This document shows positions 1 to 8,880 of a stretch of DNA of 64,000 nt, in pieces. The DNA is taken from contig CAVZCU010000013.1 in the NCBI GenBank assembly GCA_963773845.1, positions 647,927 to 711,926 on the forward strand. The letters run 5' to 3'. The notes beneath the pieces are model-generated. The model ran no database searches, was not told the DNA's origin, and worked only from the letters and a program-made list of their open reading frames with translations. Made by a program: the position numbers and the translations under genes. Source of the DNA: SIAJ01 sp963773845 (GTDB taxonomy: Bacteria > Planctomycetota > Planctomycetia > Gemmatales > Gemmataceae). Within the stretch, counting starts at the first letter, position 1, and every line of letters begins with the position of its first letter.

Positions 1-765
1 AGAAACTCATGGCGACATGATGGCCGAGTTCCTTGCGGCGGCGAGATTCGGCCACTTGGGCGACGCGGCGGAGTTCTTCCGTGTGCGTATTCGCCACGCG
101 GACATAGTCGAGTCCGCCCAACTGCTCGACAACGGCGGCATCGAGATCCTCGCGGCCGCGGAGAAGTTGCAGGCGGACTCGGCGCTGGGAGATCAGTTGC
201 CAGACCGTGAGACTGAGAGTCGTCGGCACGACGCCCAGCATAGCCAGCCCGAGCCACGGTTGCTTCCAAATCGCCGTGACAATCGCAAACATGCCCGTGA
301 TGACGGCCGGAAAGAAATCGAGAAACGACAGGCGGAGTAAGCGCATGAATCCGTCGACGGAGCGGAAAAGTCTCCCGTGCAAGGCGCGAACTTTCTCGTG
401 CGTCAATAGCGACAGGTCCGTCTTCATGATCTGGCCGACGACCCGAACGGTCAAAACCCGTTCGATTCGCGTGCAGGTGTTCTCAACGAGATATCGCCGG
501 ACCACCTGAAGAAGTTCGCGGGCGAACACCAAGCCGGCGACGAACAACAGGAGCGTGCCGGCCGACTCAATCAATCTGGCATGGCTTTCACTCGTCTGAA
601 CTCCGGTCGCGATGCGATCGACCAGGCGGCCAGATAAAAGAGGCAACGCTGTGTTCGTAACACCGCCGATCGCCATCACCGCCACGGCGCCGATGAGGCG
701 GTGAGAAACAGTTCTCGCACTTCTCGGCCGAATCGGGCCGCGCCCGCGGCAAAACGGAATGGCAT
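1..765 (-). CDS. ABC exporter transmembrane domain (partial, runs off left edge)
   Basis: Reading the minus strand down to position 1 gives an open frame with the helix pattern of an ABC exporter membrane domain: GAVAVMAIGGVTNTALPLL leading into SGRLVDRI, then LLLFVAGLVFARELLQVV, the segment LLTHEKVRALHGRLF, and two further helices around FFPAVITGMFAIVTAIW and LGLAMLGVVPTTLSLTVW. The nucleotide-binding domain would lie beyond the window, so substrate and function cannot be read. The start is uncertain. An ATG at 765 opens a plausible N-terminus (MPFRFAAGAARFGREVRELF) in a different frame and would join only through a one-base shift near 700. The first in-frame ATG is at 676, inside the first helix. 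I infer a frameshift rather than a short protein. Confidence 0.7.
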
Positions 766-1117
766 TGTGTTCAACCTGGATTGCAAGGCAGTCACGCACC
801 ACCGGCGTCGCTCGGAGCGACGGCCTTCTGATCGGATCGGCAGTCAATCCAAATACGGAATGGAGGTTTTTGGGAGAGGGGAAAGTCGACCCGCTAAGTT
901 CCGTCCTCCAGACAATCTCAGCAGCTGCGGTGGTGGTGGCCGCCGGATCTACGGGTGGGGCGCATCGGCTGATTGACAATGCAGTCCGTGTGCCACGCCC
1001 GTCCGGAGAGAAGGATTCCTCCGGCTTGCATATTCGCACAGGTTGTCGAACGTCTGACTTGGGGTCGGCAGCGCTCGGATCTGAATTGCGGGCAGCATTC
1101 CTCCGTCGAAACAGTGG
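766..1117. other. Stretch with no supported gene
   Basis: About 350 bases between the 5' end of the ABC exporter and the 3' end of the SMP-30 gene. Open frames exist on both strands, but none has a recognisable domain, a convincing ribosome site or a plausible composition. No clear terminator or repeat was seen. Confidence 0.5.
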
Positions 1118-2017
1118 TCATTGACGAGAAGCACCGCGGACCCGCATCGGCATGGCGTAAAGTCTTTTGCTCGCCGTGATGAACAAAGTCTTCTTCTCTT
1201 TGCCACCGAAGCAGACGTTCGCCGTCCAGGGTTCAGGCACTTCGATGTTCGCGACCTTTTTGCCCGACTTGTCAAAAATGATGACTCCCTTGCCGGTGAG
1301 ATACACATTGCCCTCGTCGTCGAGCGTCATGCCATCGGAGCCGAGTTCGCAGAAGAGTCGGCGATTCTTGAGCGTGCCGTCCGTGGCGATGTCGTAGACA
1401 AATGTCTTGTTGCGCCCGATGTCGGCGACATAGAGCGTTTTGCCATCCGGGGTTCCCACCAGGCCGTTGGGCTGGCCGTAATCGCCGTCGACTCGGGTCA
1501 ACTGGCCTGCGGGCGAGACGTAATAGACGGCCTGCTTGTCCTGCTCTTGTGGCCCGCGCTTCCAGTACGGCCGCTTGTAAAACGGGTCGGTGAAATACGC
1601 TCCGCCCTTGTCATCGACCCAGACATCGTTTGGCCCGTTGAGGAGTTTTCCCTTGTAGTTCTTGACCACGACGGTTTTCGCCTTGGTCTTCATGTCGATT
1701 CGCCAGAGTTCGTTCTTCTCGTCCGCACAGGCCCACAGGGTGCCCTTCTGGTCAAAACACAGGCCGTTCGACCGTCCGCAGGGTTCGAGGAAAGTCGTCA
1801 GCTTGCCGTCTGTACTCCACCGGAGAATCCGATCCTTGGGCTGGTCGGTGAAGTACACGTTGCCATCGGCATCGACGCTCGGCCCTTCAGTGAACTCGAA
1901 GCCGCCTGCAAGTTTTTCCAGCTTGGCGCCCGGGGCCACGGGGTTCTTGCCGTCGGCTCGAAGCGACGTGGAAGCAGAGACGACGAGGCCACCGACGATG
2001 AGGTAGCGGATCAGCAT
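1118..2017 (-). CDS. Exported SMP-30/gluconolactonase-like beta-propeller protein
   Basis: Protein of 299 residues with a signal peptide (MLIRYLIVGGLVVSASTSLRA). It is followed by a six-bladed SMP-30/gluconolactonase propeller with blade motifs such as GNVYFTDQ, GTLWACAD, GGAYFTD, KTLYVAD and GNVYLTG. The three metal ligands of the family are recognisable: Glu in EGPS near residue 42, Asn in QPNGL, and Asp in GSDGMTLD. Family members hydrolyse sugar lactones or related esters; the substrate is not readable here. The open frame extends 55 codons upstream of 2017, but the ATG at 2017 is chosen because it begins a typical signal peptide. The next gene, a DUF1501 protein, is divergent and starts about 210 bases away. 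The last residues (MRVRGASRQ) do not look family-like, so the C-terminus could be altered. Confidence 0.85.
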   Translation of the reverse strand: MLIRYLIVGGLVVSASTSLRADGKNPVAPGAKLEKLAGGFEFTEGPSVDADGNVYFTDQPKDRILRWSTDGKLTTFLEPCGRSNGLCFDQKGTLWACADEKNELWRIDMKTKAKTVVVKNYKGKLLNGPNDVWVDDKGGAYFTDPFYKRPYWKRGPQEQDKQAVYYVSPAGQLTRVDGDYGQPNGLVGTPDGKTLYVADIGRNKTFVYDIATDGTLKNRRLFCELGSDGMTLDDEGNVYLTGKGVIIFDKSGKKVANIEVPEPWTANVCFGGKEKKTLFITASKRLYAMPMRVRGASRQ

Positions 2018-2227
2018 GATCGAGCACCGGTTGCGTTGGGTTTGAGCGCTACGCCCGTCCAAGACGCGGAGCGACATACGGAGAGATTTAGAGAAATCGA
2101 CGGCGGGTGTCCGTGGGCGGGCAATGCTTACGCCGAAGCACCGCTGGGAAAGAGCACGAGGCGATTGGCTCCCGATACGCAAATTTCTTTACCGAAGCGG
2201 CGCTCCGTGTTATCGTGAATTGGTCTC

Positions 2228-3598
2228 GTGCCGCCCGCTGCCCGCAGGATAATCGACTTGTTTCAATCGCACGCTGGTTTCTCGCGTCGCTCGTTCCTCA
2301 ACGCTGGCGCCGCGAGCGCGCTTGGCCTGTTTTGGAACCAGTGGCTGTGCGCCGAATCCATTCAAAAGGCAAATGGCAAAGCTCGCTCGGTCATCCTGAT
2401 CTTCAACTCCGGAGCGCCGAGTCACATCGACCTTTGGGATCCAAAGCCGAATGCCAGCGACACCATCCGGGGACCATACAAACCAATTCAAACCAACGTT
2501 AACGGAATACAGGTTTCGCAATTGTTGCCGCACCTGGCCAAGCAGGCGAATCACTTGGCGATCGTCCGCACCGTCCATCACGCACACACCCAGCACAATG
2601 CCGGCATGCATTGGTCGATCGTCGGGCGGCCGTACAAGATCGACAGCACTCTGATCAATCCGTCGCGAAGTGATTATCCCAGCTTCGGCACTCTCGTTGG
2701 CTGGTTGGCTCAGCAGCAAGAGCGGTTGTCCCCGGTGCCGCCATACGTCATCACGCCATTCCCACATTGTGACAGCACCGTTTACATCACCCCCGGACAG
2801 TTCGGCGGCTGTCTCGGCGCTAAATATGACCCGTTCGTACTCAACGCCGACCCCAATGCACGCACCTACAAGCCCAGCTTTGGCGGCAAGGAAACGCCGG
2901 ATAGGGCTCAACTCGATGGGCGGCGGACTCTATTGTCTCAGCTCGATTCATGTACTCCGTCCAACTCTGGCCGCTTCCGCGAATTTGAAGTGAACAAGCA
3001 GAAGGCGTTTTCCTTGGTCGGTTCGCCTCAAGTCCGTAAAGCGTTCGACTTGACCGAGGAATCCCCGGCAACCCGCGACCGCTATGGCCGACATTCCTGG
3101 GGCCAATCGCACTTACTCGCTCGTCGGTTGGTCGAGGCGGGATGCAAGTTCGTCACAACGGTGAATGGGCCGAGTATCGTCTGGGACACGCACAAGGACA
3201 ACTTCAAGCGGCTGGAATCGAAGTTAGTGCCGCCAATGGAACGAGCCTTCTCGGCCCTGTTGGACGATTTGCGTGACCGCGGCATGCTCGATTCGACGCT
3301 GGTGATTTGGCTCGGCGATTTCGGCAGAACACCGGCGATCAATAAGGACGCCGGCCGAGACCATTGGCCGCAATGTTACTCGGCCGTTTTGGCCGGCGGC
3401 GGCATTCGCGGCGGGCAGATCACTGGCACATCCGATGCGATGGGTGCGCATCCCAAAGATCAGCCAATAACGCCCGCCGATCTCCATGCCACGGTTTTCA
3501 CAGCTCTGGGTTACGATCCACACTCGATCACCTATCGGTCGCCCGAGGGCCGGCCGTTTCCGCTGTCGGAGGGCAATCCGATTCGGCAACTTCTCTAA
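2228..3598 (+). CDS. DUF1501 protein with Tat-type signal
   Basis: 456-residue member of the DUF1501 family, which is very abundant in planctomycetes and has an alkaline-phosphatase/sulfatase-like fold. Near residue 20 is the Tat-like signal FSRRSFLNAGAASALGLF, which predicts export. Family landmarks follow: SVILIFNSGAPSHIDLWDPK, QTNVNGIQVSQLLPHLA, RTVHHAHTQHNAGM, and near the end LVIWLGDFGRTPAINKDAGR then DHWPQCYSAVLAGGGI. The start used is GTG at 2228, which gives about 18 residues before the twin arginine. In many planctomycete genomes these genes sit beside DUF1549/DUF1553 cytochrome-type genes; no such partner is visible here. The biochemical role of the family is not established. The window holds a second, distant DUF1501 gene at 15859-17238. 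Confidence 0.88.
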   Translation: MPPAARRIIDLFQSHAGFSRRSFLNAGAASALGLFWNQWLCAESIQKANGKARSVILIFNSGAPSHIDLWDPKPNASDTIRGPYKPIQTNVNGIQVSQLLPHLAKQANHLAIVRTVHHAHTQHNAGMHWSIVGRPYKIDSTLINPSRSDYPSFGTLVGWLAQQQERLSPVPPYVITPFPHCDSTVYITPGQFGGCLGAKYDPFVLNADPNARTYKPSFGGKETPDRAQLDGRRTLLSQLDSCTPSNSGRFREFEVNKQKAFSLVGSPQVRKAFDLTEESPATRDRYGRHSWGQSHLLARRLVEAGCKFVTTVNGPSIVWDTHKDNFKRLESKLVPPMERAFSALLDDLRDRGMLDSTLVIWLGDFGRTPAINKDAGRDHWPQCYSAVLAGGGIRGGQITGTSDAMGAHPKDQPITPADLHATVFTALGYDPHSITYRSPEGRPFPLSEGNPIRQLL

Positions 3599-3861
3599 CA
3601 AGGCATACTTTCCGAGTGATGGGGACGCGGTAGAGCCGCATGCGGTGTATGCGATCAATGGGATCGACGCCATCCAGCGAATCGCTCTTCCGCCACGGCA
3701 ACGATGCGTTGTGAAACTCGGCGTATTTTACTCCAATTGCAGTAGAATCCGCCGTGCGGTTTGCTTTGGGATCGTACTTTCGGGATCGACGCGATCGTTG
3801 GCTGTCGACGCCCCTCGGCAAAACTGGCCTGCTCGTTCGGATGGCCGAAGCAATGGGTCGT
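3599..3861. other. Upstream region of the RND operon, no gene
   Basis: Non-coding gap between the DUF1501 gene and the efflux operon. No convincing coding frame was found. The promoter-like site at its right end is listed separately. Confidence 0.5.
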
Positions 3862-3879
3862 TCGGCGCAATGATTGCTT
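3862..3879 (+). promoter_or_regulatory. Candidate sigma54 (-24/-12) promoter of the RND operon
   Basis: The sequence CGGCGCAATGATTGCT has GG at 3864-3865 and GC at 3876-3877 with exactly 10 bases between, the invariant spacing of sigma54 promoters. The TTGC half matches consensus fully and the -24 half only partly. It lies about 49 bases upstream of the adaptor start. The same locus encodes an NtrC-type sigma54 activator (14202-15629), which makes the site worth noting. A chance match cannot be excluded. Confidence 0.4.
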
Positions 3880-3925
3880 CGAGAGAATGTCAACGTCCGC
3901 AGTCGAATCCCCGCACTAGCAGGAA

Positions 3926-5173
3926 ATGTTCATGGGACGCACATTGCGGCGAGTCGCGCCGATTACCGCGTTGTTGCTCGCCAGTGCATTTGGCGCCGTG
4001 GGGTGTATGAAGAAGCAGGCGGAATTGCCGGCATCGCCCCCGCCTGTGGTCCCCGTCAGCCATCCGGTTGTTCGGCAGGTCACCGACTTCTCCGACTACA
4101 CTGGCCGAACCGACGCGGTGCAATCGCTCAACGTCCGCTCGCGGGTGACGGGTTATCTCACCAAGATGCCATTCGAGGAAGGGGCCGAGGTCAAGGCCGG
4201 CGACACCCTCTTTGAAATCGATCCTCGGCCGTATCAGGCCCTGGTCGATCAAGCACAAAGTCAGGTGACGCTCTATCAGGCCCAACTCAAGCTTGCGCGA
4301 ACCACGTACGACCGCGATCGCTCCATCGGCGTTTCAGGAGCGATCTCGCAGCAACAGCTCGATCAGGACAAGGCCGCCGTCGAGGAGGCGCAAGCCCGCA
4401 TCAAAGTCGCCGAGGCGGCGATGGCCACTGCCAAATTGAATCTCAGCTTTACCGTGGTCAAGGCGCCGATCAGCGGTCGCATCAGCCGATACTACTTTAC
4501 CCTTGGCAACCTGGTCAGCCAGGACCAAACACTCCTCACCACGATCGTCAGCACCGATCCGATGTATGCCTATTTCGATGTCGAAGAGCGCACCTTTCAA
4601 CGGTTGGTCAAGAGCATCAACGCGGCCCGCTCGCTGTCGACGGAACCCGTCAAGCCGAGCCTGCCCGTCTACATGGCCATCGAGGGCGAGGAGGGCTTCC
4701 CGCATCGCGGTAGGCTCAACTTCATCAATAATCAGGTCAATCCGTCCACCGGCACGATCGCAGTTCGCGGCGTGTTCGCGAATGTGCGGCCAAGCGGCGG
4801 CGCGTGGTCGCTGATTCCCGGCATGTTTGTCCGCGTCCGTTTGCCGCTCGGCGAACCTTACAAAGCCAACCTTGTGATCGATCGAGCGATCGGCTCGGAC
4901 CAGGGTCTGAAATTCGTCTACGTCGTTGATGCGGACAACAAGATTCAATATCGGCGGGTGAAAACGGGGCCGCTTCAAGAAGATGGATTGCGGGTAATCG
5001 AAGACGGCATCCAGCCCGATGACTGGGTGGTCGTAGGCGGCATTCAACAGCTCCGACCGCGGACCGAGGTCAAGCCGGATCCGACACCGATGCCGTCGCT
5101 CGCCGGCGACGAAATGGCCGCACAACGCCGCAAGCCCCAGCCACCGGTTCCGGGCAAAGAGAAGAAGCGATAG
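3926..5173 (+). CDS. RND efflux periplasmic adaptor (membrane fusion protein), lipoprotein
   Basis: 415-residue HlyD/AcrA-type adaptor that would link the inner-membrane RND pumps encoded next to an outer-membrane channel. The N-terminus is a lipoprotein signal ending AFGAVGC, with Cys near residue 27. A lipoyl half-domain follows (SRVTGYLTKMPFEEGAEVKA, GDTLFEIDPRPYQ), then a helical hairpin (AQSQVTLYQAQLKLARTTYD through AEAAMATAKLNL), the second lipoyl half (VKAPISGRISRYYFTLGNLV), a beta-barrel, and the membrane-proximal domain with NPSTGTIAVRG and IPGMFVRVRLP. The tail is rich in proline and basic residues. Start choice lies between ATG 3926 and ATG 3932; the AGGA at 3921-3924 favours the second but both are plausible. 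It is followed after 12 bases by pump 1. No outer-membrane channel gene is present in the window. Confidence 0.9.
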   Translation: MFMGRTLRRVAPITALLLASAFGAVGCMKKQAELPASPPPVVPVSHPVVRQVTDFSDYTGRTDAVQSLNVRSRVTGYLTKMPFEEGAEVKAGDTLFEIDPRPYQALVDQAQSQVTLYQAQLKLARTTYDRDRSIGVSGAISQQQLDQDKAAVEEAQARIKVAEAAMATAKLNLSFTVVKAPISGRISRYYFTLGNLVSQDQTLLTTIVSTDPMYAYFDVEERTFQRLVKSINAARSLSTEPVKPSLPVYMAIEGEEGFPHRGRLNFINNQVNPSTGTIAVRGVFANVRPSGGAWSLIPGMFVRVRLPLGEPYKANLVIDRAIGSDQGLKFVYVVDADNKIQYRRVKTGPLQEDGLRVIEDGIQPDDWVVVGGIQQLRPRTEVKPDPTPMPSLAGDEMAAQRRKPQPPVPGKEKKR

Positions 5174-5185
5174 GAGACATCGCCG

Positions 5186-8100
5186 ATGATCTCGCGCTTC
5201 TTCATCGATCGGCCCATCTTCGCGACCGTGATTTCCGTGGTCATCGCGCTGACCGGCACCATCGCGCTCTATACCTGCCGGTCGCTCAATATCCGCGCGT
5301 CCGGCCGCCGGGAGTGGTCATCATCATCAATTACCCCGGGGCCAATGCCCAGGAGGTTGCCGACTCGGTGGGTGCGCCGATCGAGCAACAGGTGAACGGC
5401 GTCGACGGCATGCTTTACATGTCGTCCAATTCGGGCAACGACGGCTCGTACTCGCTTTCCGTCACGTTCGACGTCGGCACTGATTTGCGGACCGCCCTGG
5501 TGATGGTGCAGAACCGCGTGGCGCTGGCCATGCCGCAACTGCCGGCGGCGGTGCAGAACCAGGGCATCACGGTCCGCAAGCGCACGACCGACATGCTGAT
5601 GATTGTCAACTTTTTGTCGCCGGACGGCCGGTATGACGACAAGTACCTGAGCAACTTCGCCACGATCTTCGTCCGCGACGAAATGCTGCGCGTGGAGGGC
5701 GTTGCCGACATCAACGTCTTTGGTCTGCGCGATTACAGCATGCGGGTCTGGCTCGACCCGCAGCGGCTGGCAGCGCGAAACATGACGGCCATGGACGTGG
5801 CCGAGGCGATCCGCACCCAAAACATCGATGCCCCCGCCGGTCGCATCGGCCAGCCGCCGATCCGCGCCGACCAGCCGTTTCAACTTCCGCTCAACACGCT
5901 TGGCCGACTCTCGGACCCGGAGGAGTTCGGCAACATTATCGTCAAGACCGGGCCAATGCCGCAGGCCCTTTCCCCTAGCGGAGTGGTGATGGCTCCGAAT
6001 CCCGGACCAGCGCCTCGCGGCAACCGCGGCCTCGGAATGGGGTCGCTGAACGCTGCGATGACGCTCCCTGGGGGGAACGGTCTCCTGACGCGGCCGGACC
6101 TGCCTTCGCCCGGCGACCCGTCAATCATCGCGCCGCCGCCAGGGACAGACGCGAGCGACGCGGGGTCGTCGATCGTCGTTCCGCCCCCCGCCAGTGTGAC
6201 GACGAGCGGTTCGGTGGCCACGGGCAGGGACACGACCACTGCGAGCGGGGCGGTCGGGAGCACCGCACTGGGAAGCGGCGGCGCTCTCGGTGGCGGCCCG
6301 CCCCCTGGGTCGGTGGGCATTGTCCGCCTGCGCGATGTCGCGCGCGTCTCGCTCGGCGCCCAGAATTACAACACAATCTCCACGTTCGACGGCCAGCCGA
6401 CGGTCGCACTCGGCATCTACCAGCTTCCCGGGACCAATGCCCTCGAGGTCAGCGACCGCGTGAAGGCCAAGATGGCCGAATTGAAACAGACGTTCCCCGA
6501 GGGCATCGATTACACGATCGCGTACGATACGACCCCTTATGTCCGCGACTCGATCCACGACGTGGTGCGGACACTGCTGGAATCCATCGGCTTGGTCGCG
6601 CTCGTCGTCCTGGTGTTCCTGCAAAGCTGGCGGGCTTCGCTGATTCCGCTGCTCGCGGTGCCAGTGGCGGTGCTCGGGACCTTCGGCGTGATGGCTGCAC
6701 TGAACTTCAGCCTGAACAACATCTCGCTCTTTGGTCTGGTTCTGGCGATTGGCATCGTGGTCGACGACGCCATCGTTGTGGTCGAGAATGTCGAGCGCTG
6801 GATGGACCGGGGATTCGACGCCCGCGAGTCGACCCGGCGGGCAATGGATGAGGTGACTGGCCCGATCATCGCCGTCGGCCTGGTGCTGTGCGCCGTGTTC
6901 GTCCCCTGTGCGTTCATCAGTGGCATCACCGGGCACTTTTTCCGCCAGTTCGCCGTCACCATCGCCGTTTCGACGATCATTTCGACCGTCAGTTCGCTCA
7001 CGTTCAGCCCGGCCCTCGCCGCCATCCTCCTCAAGCCGCGCGGCAGTCGCCGCGATCCGTTCGCCTGGGCGCTCGACATGTCGCTCGGATGGTTCTTCTG
7101 GCTATTCAACAAGTTCTTCGGCGCCGGCACCGCGGTCTACGCGTGGTCGGTTGGCGTGTTGATGCACCTGCGCTTCCTGGTGCTGGTTGTATACGCCGGC
7201 CTCCTGGTGCTTACGGTCTGGACTTTCGATCAGTCGCCGAAAAGTTTTCTCCCGGCGGTGGACCAGGGCCGGCTGTTCGTGAATGTCCAACTGCCTGACG
7301 CCGCATCGCTTGAGCGCACGCACGAGGCGGTTCTGCACATCGAGCGGATCACTGAGGAAACACCGGGGGTTGCTCACACCGTGACCAACTCGGGCGTGTC
7401 GTTCCTGCTCGGGGGCAATAGCCCGAATTTCGCCTCGATGTTCGTTGTCCTCGATCCCTTCGACAAACGGCGGACGCCGGACCTGAAGGACACGGCCATC
7501 ATGGCCCGGCTGCGCAAGCGCTGGAGGAAGGAAGTGCCGGACGCGATCGTCACCGTCTACCCGGCGTCGCCGATCCCCGGTCTGGGCAACGCCGGCGGTT
7601 TCAAGCTGATGATCGAGGATCGCGGCGGCCTGGGCGTCCGGGCTCTCGAGCAGCAAATGGGCCGGATGGTGGACAATCTCCGGAAATCGCCCGCCTTGAC
7701 TGACCCGCGCACCCAGTTCCGCTCCAAGGTGCCGCAATTGCACGTCGAGATCGACCGCACCAAGGCGGCCGCCCTGGGCGTTTCCATTCAGGACGTGGAC
7801 CAGACGCTCGGCATGTACCTCGGCTCTCTGTACGTGACGAGCTTCAACAATTACGGACGGCACTGGCAAGTGACCATTCAGGCCGATGGCCAATTCCGTA
7901 CCCGCCCCGAAACAATTCGTCTATTCTCGGTGCGCAACAAGACCGGGCAGATGGTCCCGTTGAGCACGCTGGTCCACGTCAAGGAAATCGGCGGGCCGAT
8001 CTCGATCACGCGCTACAATCTGTACGTCGCCGCGCCGATCAACGGCAATGTCAGCCCCGGACGGAGCGACAGCGAAGCGATCGATGCCGCCAGCACGATT

Positions 8101-8880
8101 GGGGACGCGACGCTACCGCTTTCCATGCGCGCCGAGTGGACGGACCTCATGTATCTGCAGATCCGGGCGGGCAATACGGCAATCTACATCTTTATCCTCT
8201 CGGTCATCAGTGTCTTCCTTGCTCTCTCGGCGCTGTACGAAAGCTGGTCGCTGCCGCTCGCGGTCATCCTCGTGGTCCCGCTCTGCCTGCTCTGCTCGGT
8301 GGTCGGGACCCGCTGGACGGGTCGGGATGTGAACATCTTCGTGCAGATCGGCCTGGTGGTGCTGGTCGGACTAGCGTGCAAAAACGCCATCTTGATTGTC
8401 GAGTTCGCCAAATACCGCAGACAAAAGGGACAGTCCGTCTTCGACGCGACGAAGGAGGCGTCGCGACTACGCCTGCGGCCGATCTTGATGACCTCGTTTG
8501 CATTCATCTTCGGCGTCTTGCCGTTGGTGGTGGCGACGGGCGCCGGCGCCGAGATGCGGCGGTCCCTCGGGGTCGCGGTCTTCAGCGGCATGCTCGGCGT
8601 TACGCTATTCGGTATCTTCCTGACGCCGGTTTTCTACTTCGTGATCCAGCGAATGAGCGAGCGCCGGGCGTTTCAATCGCTCACGGCTCGGACGGCGATC
8701 GCGTACGGCTTCGGCGCGAGCCTCGGGTTCGCGGTCGGGTATTTCCTGGCCAAACTGGGGATCGGTGTCATGCCCTGGCCGCCGATCATCGGTGCGTGCG
8801 CGGGGTTCTTGGTGATTCGCGGCGTCCGCTTCACTGCGAAGCGGCGGGGGGACCTTAGAACTGGAGACGTGCGTTCGTGA
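5186..8880 (+). CDS. RND efflux pump, inner-membrane permease 1 (one frameshift)
   Basis: HAE1-type RND transporter that would use the proton gradient to expel hydrophobic compounds. It begins MISRFFIDRPIFATVISVVI. A one-base loss in the CC at about 5274 breaks the frame; restoring it gives LYTLPVAQYPRV, exactly the expected family sequence, so this is one gene of about 1231 residues. TM4 carries LAIGIVVDDAIVVVENVERW with the proton-relay Asp pair, and the C-terminal half ends with GLACKNAILIVEFAK and TSFAFIFGVLPLV. Two oddities: a ~120-residue Gly/Pro/Ser/Thr-rich insert (nucleotides about 5945-6320) inside the first periplasmic region, and a C-terminal extension with a further hydrophobic helix pair. 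The stop overlaps the next start by 4 bases, implying translational coupling with pump 2. Confidence 0.88.

Noticed and set aside
1121..2218. 365-codon plus-strand frame over the SMP-30 gene
   Set aside because: The minus-strand frame has a signal peptide and a complete propeller; the plus-strand frame has neither a domain nor a ribosome site.
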